Assembly: GCA_963942565.1 (NCBI GenBank)
Contig: OZ012689.1
Coordinates: forward strand, 19,760,380-19,824,379
DNA from: Maea johnstoni
Taxonomy: Eukaryota > Annelida > Polychaeta > Spionida > Magelonidae
DNA: 64,000 nt
Direction of reading: 5' to 3'
Shown here: piece after piece, positions 42,331 to 52,529 of the stretch
Numbering within the stretch: the first letter of the stretch is position 1
Layout of the letters: every line of letters starts with the position of its first letter
Notes under the pieces: model-generated
Database searches by the model: none
What the model was told of the DNA's origin: nothing
What the model saw: only the letters and a program-made list of their open reading frames with translations
Made by a program: the position numbers and the translations under genes

Positions 42331-42768
42331 GGTATTTTATTTGTATACTGGTAACTACCAAATTATCTATTTGCCATTTTTTTCAGTCCCCATAGAAACC
42401 TAAATCGATATTCATGAACCATTATATCAAGACAACAAGGAAACATTTCTTAGTTGTAAAAGACATAAGAGATTTTAACCATGCATGCCATTTTTAATTC
42501 AAATTAATCCAATACCATGATCAACAATTCCTTTAGGTTACAGGGGGTTACCATGGCAACCTCACAAGAGGACAAGTGCCAACATATGGCACCGCCGAGG
42601 GTATTTCGGGCAGAGTTTCCGCAATGACCGCCTGTGCCCTGAACGACTGCAGCTCACACCAGAACTGCTGTATTTCTGGCAGCCAGAAATGAGTACTGAG
42701 CCGAGTTCAGGGGCCGCGACAGGAGGCCAAGACCCTAAGGAATAAGTGTGGCCTGTATCATGACAAAC
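42331..42768. other. Non-coding stretch with X-box
   Basis: No exon recognised. GTTACCATGGCAAC (42547-42560) lies in it. The 42580-42750 part is GC-richer without a credible frame. Confidence 0.35.
42547..42560. promoter_or_regulatory. RFX X-box, near-perfect
   Basis: GTTACCATGGCAAC agrees with GTTRCCATGGYAAC at every position and is almost fully palindromic. The best single X-box in the window with 27650. Confidence 0.45.
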
Positions 42769-42979
42769 TTAATCCTTATGCCACTGGGTCTACTTGAGCC
42801 AATACAATATTATGCAAACCACCTGAAAATGACTGAAACCCTGGCACATGGGTACTCATCTGAGAGTACCCAGCAAGAGCTATCCATTGAATACCAACAA
42901 GACTGGGTTTAGATGGTTTTTAAAAATCTTTGTGTCCTTTTGCTTTGGACATAAGTAGCATCAGCATTCGAAGGGTTAA
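42769..42979 (-). mobile_element. piggyBac-like MITE, family P1
   Basis: Reverse copy: TTAATCCTTATGCCACTGG to GCATTCGAAGGGTTAA. TTAA at both ends. Confidence 0.8.
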
Positions 42980-43199
42980 TCAATGAATAAAGACCACTGG
43001 CCTAGGCCATGATGAGCACCCACCGAAAACAACAGATTTGTATTTTTTTTTTCAGAATATTCATTAATTTCTCTACAGTAATTTCCCCATATTTAAAGAT
43101 GCATTCATTACCTATTTACGATTGCCGTCCAACTCCTAAGTAATTTTTTTTTTTGGATGATATCAACAATCTTGCGCGGTGTTCAGTGTGTTGTGTTTC

Positions 43200-43700
43200 A
43201 AGATGAAGATGATGTCACACTACTCTCAGCATTTTCATTTGGCCTAGTCTCTAGGCATGAGAGCAGCCTGACATGACACAGCGTTGCATTATACGGTTCG
43301 AACTGCAGTGCACAGCAGCACTAAAGAAAAGCTTTCAAGAGCTCCATTCCCCAGGGCCCTGGAAGGTCTTAGCCTTAATCCTGTTAGTTTATTCATGGCA
43401 AGACAAGTAATCGCCAGGGACAAGGAAAGGGTTGATATATCGGCAACGTTGTACAGAGAGAAGAAAAAAACGCTTCGAACAAGGCAAATAAATCTATAAG
43501 GTTTGTTGGGAAAACCTTGCAATCCTTTCCAAGCATCGTGCCGCGGACTCATCAGCTCTCACCGAAATCAATACGAACATCGGCTCGCTCGTGAATTCAT
43601 TATTCAATAATGCGTACGGCAGGGGCGAGGCCACCGCGCATATCAAGGAGCCTGCAGGGCAAATCAAATATACTGTGTAGGGCAAATATGCTGGCACCAA
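43200..43700 (+). other. Coding-like island, unassigned
   Basis: Two consecutive plus-strand frames, 43284-43499 (ends with the charged stretch ERVDISATLYREKKKTL) and one open from 43492 to about 43679 (VCWENLAILSKHRAADSSAL, then TEINTNIGSLVNSLFNNAYG), in a CpG-richer segment. AAG|GTTTGT between them is donor-like. No family is recognised, and the minus strand is also open (43700-43494). No gene is called. Confidence 0.2.
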
Positions 43701-43896
43701 CTACCTGCAGCTTCAGGTCCGCTAACTCCGCTTACTGCTTAGGGGCAAATTTGTGGTGCATATATGTTTTTGCATCATTTTCACCAACCCTACTACCAAA
43801 AAGGTCTGCATCAATTTTCCCAATTGTACATTGAGAAAATTGGAAAATTCTGTCAATTTCTGATATATTTGACATCTGACCAGTATGAAAATAAAA

Positions 43897-44162
43897 CAAC
43901 CCTTCCAATGCTGAGGCTAATTTCGCCCGAAGCACAAGGACGCACAGACTTTTAAAACCATCTAAACCCTATCATGGTGGTATTCATGGGACAGCTTTTG
44001 CTGAACAGTCTCAGATGATTGATTACCCATGCTTTTTAGGGACTAGGAACCTAGTCTAGCTTGCATCAGGCTCTGCCAGTGGTTCAGACCATTTTTTTAA
44101 AGGTATTTTGCATCATTTTGTATCAAGTTGGCCAAATTAGCCACCACCAGCATAAGGGTTAA
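43897..44162 (+). mobile_element. P1 MITE carrying a small insertion
   Basis: CAACCCTTCCAATGCTGAGG to CAGCATAAGGGTTAA. About 50 bp (near 44035-44090) not found in other copies interrupt it, containing the palindrome GACTAGGAACCTAGTC. Confidence 0.75.
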
Positions 44163-44169
44163 GGTCATG

Positions 44170-44880
44170 TGTGACCAGGTAGCATTATCATACATTGATA
44201 TACCTTGCTGTGAAAGCATGGTGAAGAACTCAGGTCAGGAGGTAGGATACACTCCAGGCCATCTCACCAGACCACTAACACCACCCAGGCTTTCAAGGGG
44301 ACTGGTAAACTAATATGTCTATATCTTGTCTAACTATGTCTTGTCTTTTAAGTATCCATGGCATACCCATATCATCACATTGATGAAAGATATACATTCT
44401 TATCTGGGGTGGCAAATAAGTGACAGCCTAATTAAACCTTTAACAATAGATGCCACTGTTCTCCAGGTGAAAAAACACCAACACAATGAACCCAGGTGTC
44501 AACGAGGGGGGGTCGGGTTCCTATTGGGAGGAACTTGTGATAGATAAACTACACACACAGCCTTCTGCCACTGACACCTACGACATAAAACACACAAAGA
44601 AAATAAGTTCATTTAATACCAGGGAGTGTCAGATAAGACCATGGGTTGCATGGGGAAAAGAGCTACCAAATATAGCGCCCAAGATTACGCGGACAATTAA
44701 GAGGATTTAAGAATTTGGTTGGAGATTATTTGGTGCCTAGAATATACTGAACTATCAAAGCCCAATGTCCTGCATAGGGAAATTAGCATCAGAAGTGGTT
44801 ATAAACCAACTCTTCTGCAAGGTTCTATTTACGTTTTATTTTTCATTTTATAGTTTAATCATTGACCATTCTTTGTGTGG
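44170..44880. other. Non-coding stretch
   Basis: No exon or named repeat recognised. Confidence 0.3.
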
Positions 44881-44883
44881 ATG

Positions 44884-45134
44884 TGTTACCCAGTCATGTC
44901 CATAGCCCACAAAACATGCTGACTACTTAGATAAAGGATGTCAATTCTTTTTTAAATATTTGAGATAGAAATTGAACCTAATATATGAAACCCCATCATA
45001 TATTCTTTGAATTCATGATTAATTAAATCCAGAGTTATTTTCATAAGTCCTATAAATATCTATATTTTTGATATAGATATGGATATCCTTATCCATACAA
45101 AACTGATCTAGATCTCCAGGCATGAATGGGTTAA
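44884..45134 (+). mobile_element. piggyBac-like MITE, family P2
   Basis: GTTACCCAGTCATGTCC to CAGGCATGAATGGGTTAA. The palindromic core is weak. Right TTAA intact. Confidence 0.5.
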
Positions 45135-45728
45135 AAAGCGCCTGCCCTGTTCCCCCATGAACTCTCTAGGAGCACGCAGGCTGGTGCCAGCTCAGCCCTA
45201 CACCTAATATTTACACATGTTTCACATAAGTGGCTGGTAGTTTGCTTATCTACATACATAGACAACTCCATGCCAAGGCCCTCCTCTTACATAGACAAGG
45301 TGATCCTTCTCTCTGAAATTTACCTATGACCTTTATAATGCATATAGCTAAATGATTCTCAAACAATACAAAGTGGGATTTCACCCACGATTTAGAAACT
45401 GTGGAACAAAACTGAAGCAAAACGTTTTGGGTTCTATTTCAAGGTTGACAGCACATACATATTCTGATTATTCAGATAAAGTAAACAACGATATATAAAT
45501 TTGCACTAATTCCACAAAATGATCCATATCATCTTCTCTTAGTCAAATAGTTCAATTGTTTTTGCTAGCCATTACCATAAGTAGCACTAATCCAGAGTCC
45601 AGACAACTTTCAAGTGAAACCCCAAGCACCAATTGGTTAAATTAAACCGGAGCATGGGAAAACGTTTTCCTCAGATAAGAAGGTCACTCTCCTCACAATC
45701 AGTCAGTAAATTAAGATAGGGCAGGTAG
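45135..45728. other. Non-coding stretch
   Basis: No exon recognised. A P2-like right end (CCAATTGGTTAA) lies near 45630. Confidence 0.3.
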
Positions 45729-46380
45729 CAGGGCTCGAAATTAGCTGGAGCCAGACTACCTTGAATTCCCCGAGATGCTCCCTCAAATTTCTGCAGCCCA
45801 AATATGTGCTGGTTTGCTATACACAACACCTTAACGCGTAAATAGCGTTTGAAGATGTACTGGTCCCTAATTAGGGCTCTCACGAATACAGTAGGTGGTG
45901 AATACGAATGTATTCACGACTATAGGGTCACGAATACGAATGCTAATATTCGTAGAATGGTAGCGAACGATCTGAAAACCAGAGCGCCATTTTACCTTAT
46001 AAGGACAGGAACGGTCCCCAAATTCAACCGGTATCAACCGGTATAAGTAATCGTGCGCCCACCGGCATAAGTAATCGTGCGCCCAGAACGTAAAATGGAG
46101 GCACTTCAAAACTCAGCGCACTCAGCGCTGCTGATTTGAAGTGATTTCCTCAACTTCTATGGCCGCAAACAGGTAGGGCTTTTCATTTTTGTGTATATTC
46201 CTCTGCATTCGAATATACAAATGCGTATATTCGAATACTATTCGCATCGCGGCAATCCGCGGTGCAGCGACTATACGAGTGTATCGCGGGAGCCCTATCC
46301 CTAATACACAACATCTATAAGTAGCATTTGAAGATGCAATAGGGAACAATGAAAAAAAAAAAACTTCATTTCGAGCCCTG
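45729..46380 (+). mobile_element. hAT-like family E element interrupted by another hAT
   Basis: Outer ends CAGGGCTCGAAATTAGC (45729) and TTCATTTCGAGCCCTG (46380). The inner half words TATACACAACACC and TACACAACATCTATAAGTAG belong to family E. Split by the insertion at 45872-46297. No clear outer target duplication. Confidence 0.8.
45872..46297 (+). mobile_element. Nested hAT-like element, 426 bp
   Basis: Ends TAGGGCTCTCACGAATA and TATCGCGGGAGCCCTA. Flanked by identical TCCCTAAT at 45864-45871 and 46298-46305, an 8-bp duplication inside family E. CpG-rich; contains two copies of ATAAGTAATCGTGCGCCC in tandem and opposed ATTCGAATA/TATTCG words. Non-coding. Confidence 0.9.
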
Positions 46381-46385
46381 GATAA

Positions 46386-47086
46386 GAAGACCACAAGAGT
46401 AGAGGGCTTGTCGAGTGCTACTGCTTTGTCTACACCCATTTGTTGTCACTTGTTGACTTACAACTTTAACTTGACCTAGACTTTGGAGTTCCGGCAAGAA
46501 CCGCGGGGTACCATCCAGCATCGAGCTCGCTCACACGAAAACAGATCTGTACCGACAACTCAGCCGTCATATTGAGGCAAACACATTCGCCTGTGTGTGC
46601 ATGTGCTGCACTTTTCTCGTCACGAAACATGTTGTCATGCAACCTGTCGGTTTCAATGGGTAGATTTCGGCTGGTCACATTCCGATACACACGTCAACGC
46701 AATTAGTGAGAGAGAAAATGAATCATTCAGTTACAGTGCGGCCATAATATGCATGCCCCGAACCCATTCATGTTAAGACAGCCTGTTTTAAAGTAGTGAT
46801 GGGGCGATGATGAATGATGACCGGAGATCAGGCAGGAAATACAAAACAAACGGAAAGGGCAAATTTTCCATTTCGCAGTAACCCCAGTAGTCAACAGGGC
46901 ATTTGGGCATCATTATGTACAGATACATACCGTATGATACAAAGCTAGTGACAAATGATAATTAGTAAATATTCATTCCTCATTTACCAAGAGCACTATT
47001 ACACTTTTTAGTCTGCTCACAAAATACCTGCCTGCTAGCCTGCCTATATGAATAAGGACCTCTTGGGCAAGAAAGTAATGATATCT
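46386..47086. other. Unassigned, partly CpG-rich
   Basis: 46470-46740 has more CpG than average and a minus frame 46690-46466 that matches nothing known. A lone P2 left end (GAACCCATTCATG) lies at 46759. Confidence 0.25.
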
Positions 47087-47094
47087 ATTTAAAT

Positions 47095-47551
47095 TAGGGC
47101 TGTGCTCACCAAAATTTTTCAGCTCACGAGCATCACCAAAAACCTAAACGATGCTCACGAGCATGAAAATGGAGGCCATTTTGTTTATAGTGTGAAAGCA
47201 GGGCGCGAAAAACAGCTTGATCGAAGTGTCGATACCGCTAGCCAGCGCCATATCAAGCTAGCGGTATAAACATGCAACTACACCTTGTGATTCTGAACCC
47301 GTTAGAGTGTGAAGTACGCTCTAACGGGTTAGCGTATATCGAACTTACGCATTTTGCGTGGTTCCGCTGTGAATCGCGACATCGATGTCGCCAACACGAC
47401 GCCGGATTTTTTAGCTTCTCAAGCCTATTTAAAAAGGTAGTTGAAGTTTTTATTTTTTTGCGATGCTCATGAGTTTCATGTCATGATCGATAATCGTAGC
47501 ATGGCATGAAAATCGCGATCCATCTTATCGCGAGAGGTGAGCACAGCCCTA
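47095..47551 (+). mobile_element. hAT-like element with two internal hairpins, 457 bp
   Basis: Perfect 16-bp inverted ends TAGGGCTGTGCTCACC. Flanked by ATTTAAAT at 47087-47094 and 47552-47559 (8-bp duplication). Two internal hairpins: 47232-47267 (stem ATACCGCTAGC, loop 14) and 47296-47330 (stem AACCCGTTAGAG plus three more pairs, loop 5). No transposase frame. Perfect ends and flanks suggest a fairly recent insertion. Confidence 0.92.
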
Positions 47552-47578
47552 ATTTAAATGGCTACTCACACTGCTAGC

Positions 47579-47978
47579 GATGGGTGGTAGCCGACTGGAA
47601 TAGGAAGCTCAAAGGCCAGGAAGATGGTGGTCATAGTCTTAGCCAATAGGGCGTCTGGGTATCATTTGGACACCCAAATGTATGTGAGAATGTATCAATA
47701 ATGTCTCTTTCAAGCATATTCATGATTAGATTTCTTCCACCTCAGCATTATTTCCATGAAATTGGAAAAGGATATCATAACTTATTTCAATAAATAAATA
47801 CATGTTTATGGATGTAATTTGAATGTATTGTGGTCTCCCTTGAAAAAAATTAGATGTCCCAAAAGTTTATAAATTAATGCTAATGTTGGGCACACAGTTT
47901 TAAATTCCTGGCTAAAACCCTGGATATATGCAGAGCCCACTGGAATATGAAGCTCAAGGGCCAGGAAGATGGTGGTCA
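47579..47978 (+). mobile_element. hAT family C copy between about 55-bp direct repeats
   Basis: The element is about 47632-47922 (CATAGTCTTAGCCAATAGGG to CCTGGCTAAAACCCTG). 47594-47633 and 47939-47978 agree at 38 of 40 bases (starting ACTGGAATA). A weaker match extends upstream so that the right repeat starts directly at the element end (GATATATGCAGAGCCC against GATGGGTGGTAGCCG). Confidence 0.85.
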
Positions 47979-48352
47979 CTGGTATATTGAGACTCTCTGA
48001 TCAACTCAATTTCCAGATTCTCATAAACCAATACAAGTAGGCAGGCAGGCAGGAGTTTCAAGGCAACTGCACTTGGGTCAATAAAGATGTGTCATGTACG
48101 CCAGTAAAGCACCCACGTCTCAGCTAATCTGAGACTGTGTGGACCTGTATGCAAGGTAATAAAAGCATTGTTTATTGCAGAGCAACATGATTGCCTACTG
48201 CTTACTACTTCCAGGGATGCTACCAGATTCTGACTGGGTATTAGAGTATGAGACATTGTCTGGAAGTGGGCGGACCATAGGAAAGGAAAGCCATGTTGGT
48301 GGGTTGGACATTGGAGGGGGTAAATAATGAAAGGATAGTACACTGATATTTC

Positions 48353-48670
48353 CAGGCAGGAACTCAACCAAGACCCGTCCAGCCTGTCTTTTAGGCAGGC
48401 ATTTTCCTGAAATCCTACCTTTTGGACAGGTAATAAAATGCTATGAAACTTTGGGGGTAATAAACTATTTGAGGGTATTAATATTATAAACAAATCTATT
48501 TTTAACAAACTATGTTTTTTGGACATGGCTGAGTGCAAATTGCCCTTTTTGTCACAACTGCCTATTAAACATAGTTGGAATAAGGATTTGAAGTAGCTAA
48601 ATCTGGATGGGCAGAAATTTTGGAATTGCTGTTTTTGGACAGGCATTTTTGAAATGCTGGCTATTAAAAG
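48353..48670 (+). mobile_element. hAT-like MITE, family D, decayed ends
   Basis: AGCCTGTCTTTTAGGCAGGC, TTGGACAGGTAATAAAATGC and GGACAGGCATTTTTGAAATG are family D words. Both ends are worn. A 218-codon minus-strand frame across it is fortuitous. Confidence 0.65.
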
Positions 48671-48804
48671 ACTCTCCAGAGTTAGGAATAGGAGCTGGGG
48701 CAGGGAGTACGAAAAGGAGCAAGTTGTATAGTTGATAGATAGCAGCAAGATATGGTTGTTATGTGCTTATCAGGGATGCTATTATATGCTTAATAGGCAT
48801 GAGA

Positions 48805-49010
48805 CTAGATACATGTACCAGTAGGTGGGGGCACTAGAGAGGAAAGATACATGCTCCTTGGTTTATGAGGGAGACAACCTGGGAAGAGATGGCCCGGTGA
48901 GGAAGAGGAGTAGCTGGGGAGGCTAGCTACATGTACCAGTAGGTGGGGGCACTGGAGAGGAAAGACAAATGCTCCTTGGTTTTCAGGGAGGGAGCCTGGG
49001 AAGAGATTTA
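48805..49010. repeat. Tandem duplication, 118-bp period
   Basis: ACATGTACCAGTAGGTGGGG starts at 48811 and again at 48929. Both copies continue GCACT(A/G)GAGAGGAAAGA and CTCCTTGGTTT, ending CTGGGAAGAGAT. Confidence 0.85.
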
Positions 49011-49122
49011 CTTTTTATTGCAGCTAAGACATAAAAATGGTGGCTTGCTGTAACAAGGATGCCATCCAATGCCCATTGACCATGAGACAAGATATGTAGC
49101 ACTTGGTAGGTAGGTGAGAGGA

Positions 49123-49145
49123 GGGGGGGGGGGGGGGGGGGGGGG
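49123..49145 (+). repeat. Poly-G tract of 23
   Basis: One of several long G or C homopolymers in the window. Confidence 0.9.
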
Positions 49146-49276
49146 TGGGGGAAGAAAGTGGAAAGGAAGTCATCTTTGAGAATACCGAAGAATTAAGGGT
49201 ATTAAAAAATAGATTTTTCAGCCTATGAGATTCCTCAGATAAAGAGCTCAATAAATTGTATATCTACTATTGATAT

Positions 49277-49374
49277 CATGGGGAGCGTTTGGAGACCTTT
49301 TGGACAACCAAACCCTCAAATTTTACAATTGCCACTATTCGGTTACTCATCCTGGCTAAGACCTTGCATGGGGA
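49277..49374 (+). mobile_element. Very short hAT family C derivative, 82 bp
   Basis: Body 49285-49366 (GCGTTTGGAGACCTTTTGG to TCCTGGCTAAGACCTTG). Flanked by CATGGGGA at 49277-49284 and 49367-49374. The left 20 bp of the usual end are absent, as in the copy at 30267. Confidence 0.7.
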
Positions 49375-49587
49375 TTTCCATTCTCAAATTGATGAAGTTT
49401 CCTCAATAGGATAAGCTTATGTTTATACAATAAGTGCCAATTTAAATGACACCTTCATTTGCTTTAGACATGAAACAGACAAATAATAAGCTTATTATAT
49501 ACACACAACATGAGTAGCCAATCGCATAAGGACAGATGGCTGCCTGAATATATCCCAGCACCAATTAGCCCTGGTACTGATTCTAGA

Positions 49588-49917
49588 TACTAGTACATGG
49601 TCTTAGCCAGCAGGGCGTCTGGGTGCCTTTTTGGACACCCAAACCCTTAAAAAGTACCCTTCAGGACACCCAAATCTTTTAGTGTGGAATTTCCATAAAT
49701 CTCAATCTCAAGCTTATAATGGAATTTTTTCATCTCCTTATAATTCCTATGACATTGTTTAATGATATCATGCTTTATTTTGCTGAATTTATACATGTTT
49801 ATGATTGAAATATGAGTATATTGTGATCCCCCTTAAAAATTTGGACGCCCAAAAATTTTACAACTGCCAATTTTAGGCACCCACTTTCTAAATCCTGGCT
49901 AAGACACTGTACTAGTA
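49588..49917 (+). mobile_element. hAT family C reference copy with 8-bp duplication
   Basis: Body 49596-49909 (314 bp), CATGGTCTTAGCCAGCAGGG to TCCTGGCTAAGACACTG, flanked by TACTAGTA on both sides (49588-49595, 49910-49917). The most complete C copy and the reason to assign the family to hAT. Confidence 0.9.
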
Positions 49918-49924
49918 TATATAT

Positions 49925-50955
49925 ATCGCTTTGCACAATTGAATATGTACACAACCATGCAATATCCATTTATAATTCTCACTATTAAAATTGAATGTAG
50001 ATTCCGCATGCCAGTTGTTCATATTCCCAGACATCTCTGATATGTATGTGTGTGTACACCTGTATTTACACCCACCTTTTATAGTTGGTCACTACCTCTA
50101 TTCACCTACTTAAGTGTAATTGCCCGGGGTGTTTCTAATCCCTACCCCTGAACACACAGCTGTGGGTGCTTGCCTGGCACCTGTCTGCATCCCTATTAGT
50201 ACTCAGTCCATGCGGTCCTCCCAGGCCCCACATGAAATGATCACTCGTAACCCCTTTGACCACAGGAGGTCACCTTGACAAACCTGCATACTCTCCAGAC
50301 CTATCTCTCTTTTAGAGAATGTTAAATCGTTGATGAATTTACCCCTCCTGACCCTCCACCTTCTAAGGTTCACTCGTAATCAATTCATAATATGAGTCGC
50401 TTTAATAGACCTGTTGCACTTTTGGATATAACATTAGAATCAAGTATGAAGTTGTAACCTGGGCCCTGAGGTCCTGATTAGTGATTACCTTTAATCGCTT
50501 ATTTTATTTCATTTCATTTATCATTATTATTAATTTTTTTTTTTTTGGGGGGGGGGGGGACTACTCTCACTAAAATACCTGCCGTGGACGTTCTGGGCCT
50601 CTACCTTTCGGCTGATCGCTCATCTTGACAGCTGTCAAGTGAGCTGATTGTTTCACCTGTATCCCTATCTTGTCCTACCGCCCCACGCTTATGAAGACCC
50701 TAATCCGCCACCCCCTGTCCCTTGGGCTGTGTGACTGACCAATCAGCTTGACCACTGTCCAGTGAGCTGACAGTGTCCTTGTCCGTCGTTCACTATCCTT
50801 CAAGTCCTTGCTTATCCTTCCCGTAAACCCCCACCCCAGGGTGGTGTTTATACACTGCAGGTGCAGTGTATACAATGAGTTAAGCACACCTGCGGATGAC
50901 CACTCCAATCATATCATTAAATCCATCTACATCTGGACAGCCCACATGGTCTGAA
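49925..50955. other. Non-coding stretch
   Basis: T-run and G-run at 50527-50559. CCAATCAG (50728) is an isolated CCAAT word. No exon recognised. Confidence 0.35.
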
Positions 50956-50956
50956 T

Positions 50957-51250
50957 CAGTGTCTTAACCAAATTTAGAAACTAGGTGCCCGCAATTGGCA
51001 ATTATAAAATCTTTGGGCGTCCAATTTTCCAAAAAAGACCACAATATATTCAGATAATATTTATAAACACACTTTCAGACACCCTATCTCTTGGTCAGAA
51101 TTCTTATGATATCTAAAACATTTGTTGAAGAAATAAAGCATATAATTACTTGATTTGTCAATGTCTTTTCAGTGAGGGGGTTTGGACACCCTGTCTTCTT
51201 GAAAACCCCATTTTGGACACCCTGATATGAAAATCCTGGCTAAGACCCTG
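50957..51250 (-). mobile_element. hAT-like MITE, family C
   Basis: CAGTGTCTTAACCAAATTTAG to AATCCTGGCTAAGACCCTG. Inner GGTGCCCGCAATTGGC and ACACCCTGTCTTCTTG. No matching flanks visible. Confidence 0.65.
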
Positions 51251-51254
51251 ATCT

Positions 51255-51660
51255 AGAGTCACATTTGAAAGTATTTGAAGTGGTATTATTAAACCTAGCA
51301 GCCCGACAAATAGTTTTATTGAATGAGAAATGCTTGAATTGTCAACCCATGTATGTGCACTACAGATACTAATGGGTTATTACTACATACAAGACCCGGC
51401 AAATTATGACCACTTAAGCCTTCAGGCAATGACAATGCTTTATGTGAGGAAGGGGAAGGGTTACTTAGGATATTAGAATATTAAACCACTGACACCACTT
51501 CTGCATAATCTATATGCCTTAAAAACTCAACTATTGCGTCTATGTTATGGGATGGGATTCGAAGAATGAAGGCCCTCTAGAAAAACATGGCCGCGAGCAC
51601 TAATTAAGTGCCCTTGTAGGTGATCAATCATGACATGTATCCTGGAGGCTGCAGCAGTTG
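51255..51660. other. Non-coding stretch
   Basis: No exon recognised. ACATGGCCGCGAGCAC at 51587 is a YY1-like word. Confidence 0.3.
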
Positions 51661-51679
51661 TTATGACTATCTGACACAG

Positions 51680-51770
51680 CTCTCTCTCTCTCTCCATTAC
51701 AGGCTACTCAGTTCTCTCTCTCTCTCTTTCTGTCTCTCTCTCCTTTCTCTCACAGACTGATTCTCTCTCT
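51680..51770 (+). repeat. CT-rich low-complexity stretch
   Basis: Three separate (TC)n blocks with short interruptions. Confidence 0.8.
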
Positions 51771-51775
51771 GATCA

Positions 51776-52002
51776 CCCAAATATTTTTGTGAGGAATTTT
51801 TGAAAATGGCAAAGTTTTTCCACCTCAGTATAATTCACATGACATTGAATAAGGATAGTATGCCTTATTTCATTAAGTTAATCCAAGTTTATGGTTGGAA
51901 TCTGAGTATACAGTGGCCTTCCTTGAAAAGTAGGACGCCCAATTTTTTTTTACGAAACCCAATTTTGGACACCCAGTTTCTAAATCCTGGCTAATACCCT
52001 GT
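51776..52002 (+). mobile_element. Partial hAT family C copy
   Basis: Starts inside the element (ACCCAAATATTTTTGTGAGG) and ends AAATCCTGGCTAATACCCTG at 52002. The left end is lost next to the CT stretch. Confidence 0.6.
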
Positions 52003-52297
52003 CCAGATGACACTTCAAATTGAGCTGTGAGAGTGAAAGGTGAAAATGAAGTGAAAGCCATGGATTGGTAGAAGTATGCGGAGACTAGTCCCTGGCTGTG
52101 CTGTGATCTCACAGCACACTTGTCATCAACATGACAAAGGCTGTGTGACTGGGAGGTATCAAGAAGTCAAGCTGACAGCGGAGCACCTCTCTTATCAATC
52201 TGGTACAAGGTCCCCAATCAGCACATGAGATATACACAACAGATAACTCTCTGCACACACGGCCAGCCTGACTACATGATACCAGTGTCAACAATAT

Positions 52298-52520
52298 ACC
52301 TTAACCCTTCCAATGCCACACATGCACATGTGTGCAAGGCACAGTCTTAGCCAGCAGGGCATCTGGGTGTCTTTTGGACACCCAAACCCTCAAAGAGTCA
52401 CACATCAGGACACCCCACAAAATTTATGAGAAATTTCTTAAAATTTCAATTTCAAACAGAATTGATTTTTTTTCGCCTCAATATAAATCTTATGACATTG
52501 CATACATCAATTGGTGCCTT
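52298..52520 (+). mobile_element. P1 left end followed by truncated hAT family C
   Basis: TTAACCCTTCCAATGCC (52301) is a lone P1 end. CACAGTCTTAGCCAGCAGGG (52341) starts a family C copy that is lost after about 180 bp. Confidence 0.55.
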
Positions 52521-52529
52521 CCAAAATAG

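Noticed and set aside
48092-48748. 218-codon minus-strand open frame
   Set aside because: It runs straight across a family D hAT MITE and its flank, is hydrophobic and low in coding signal, and matches no family.
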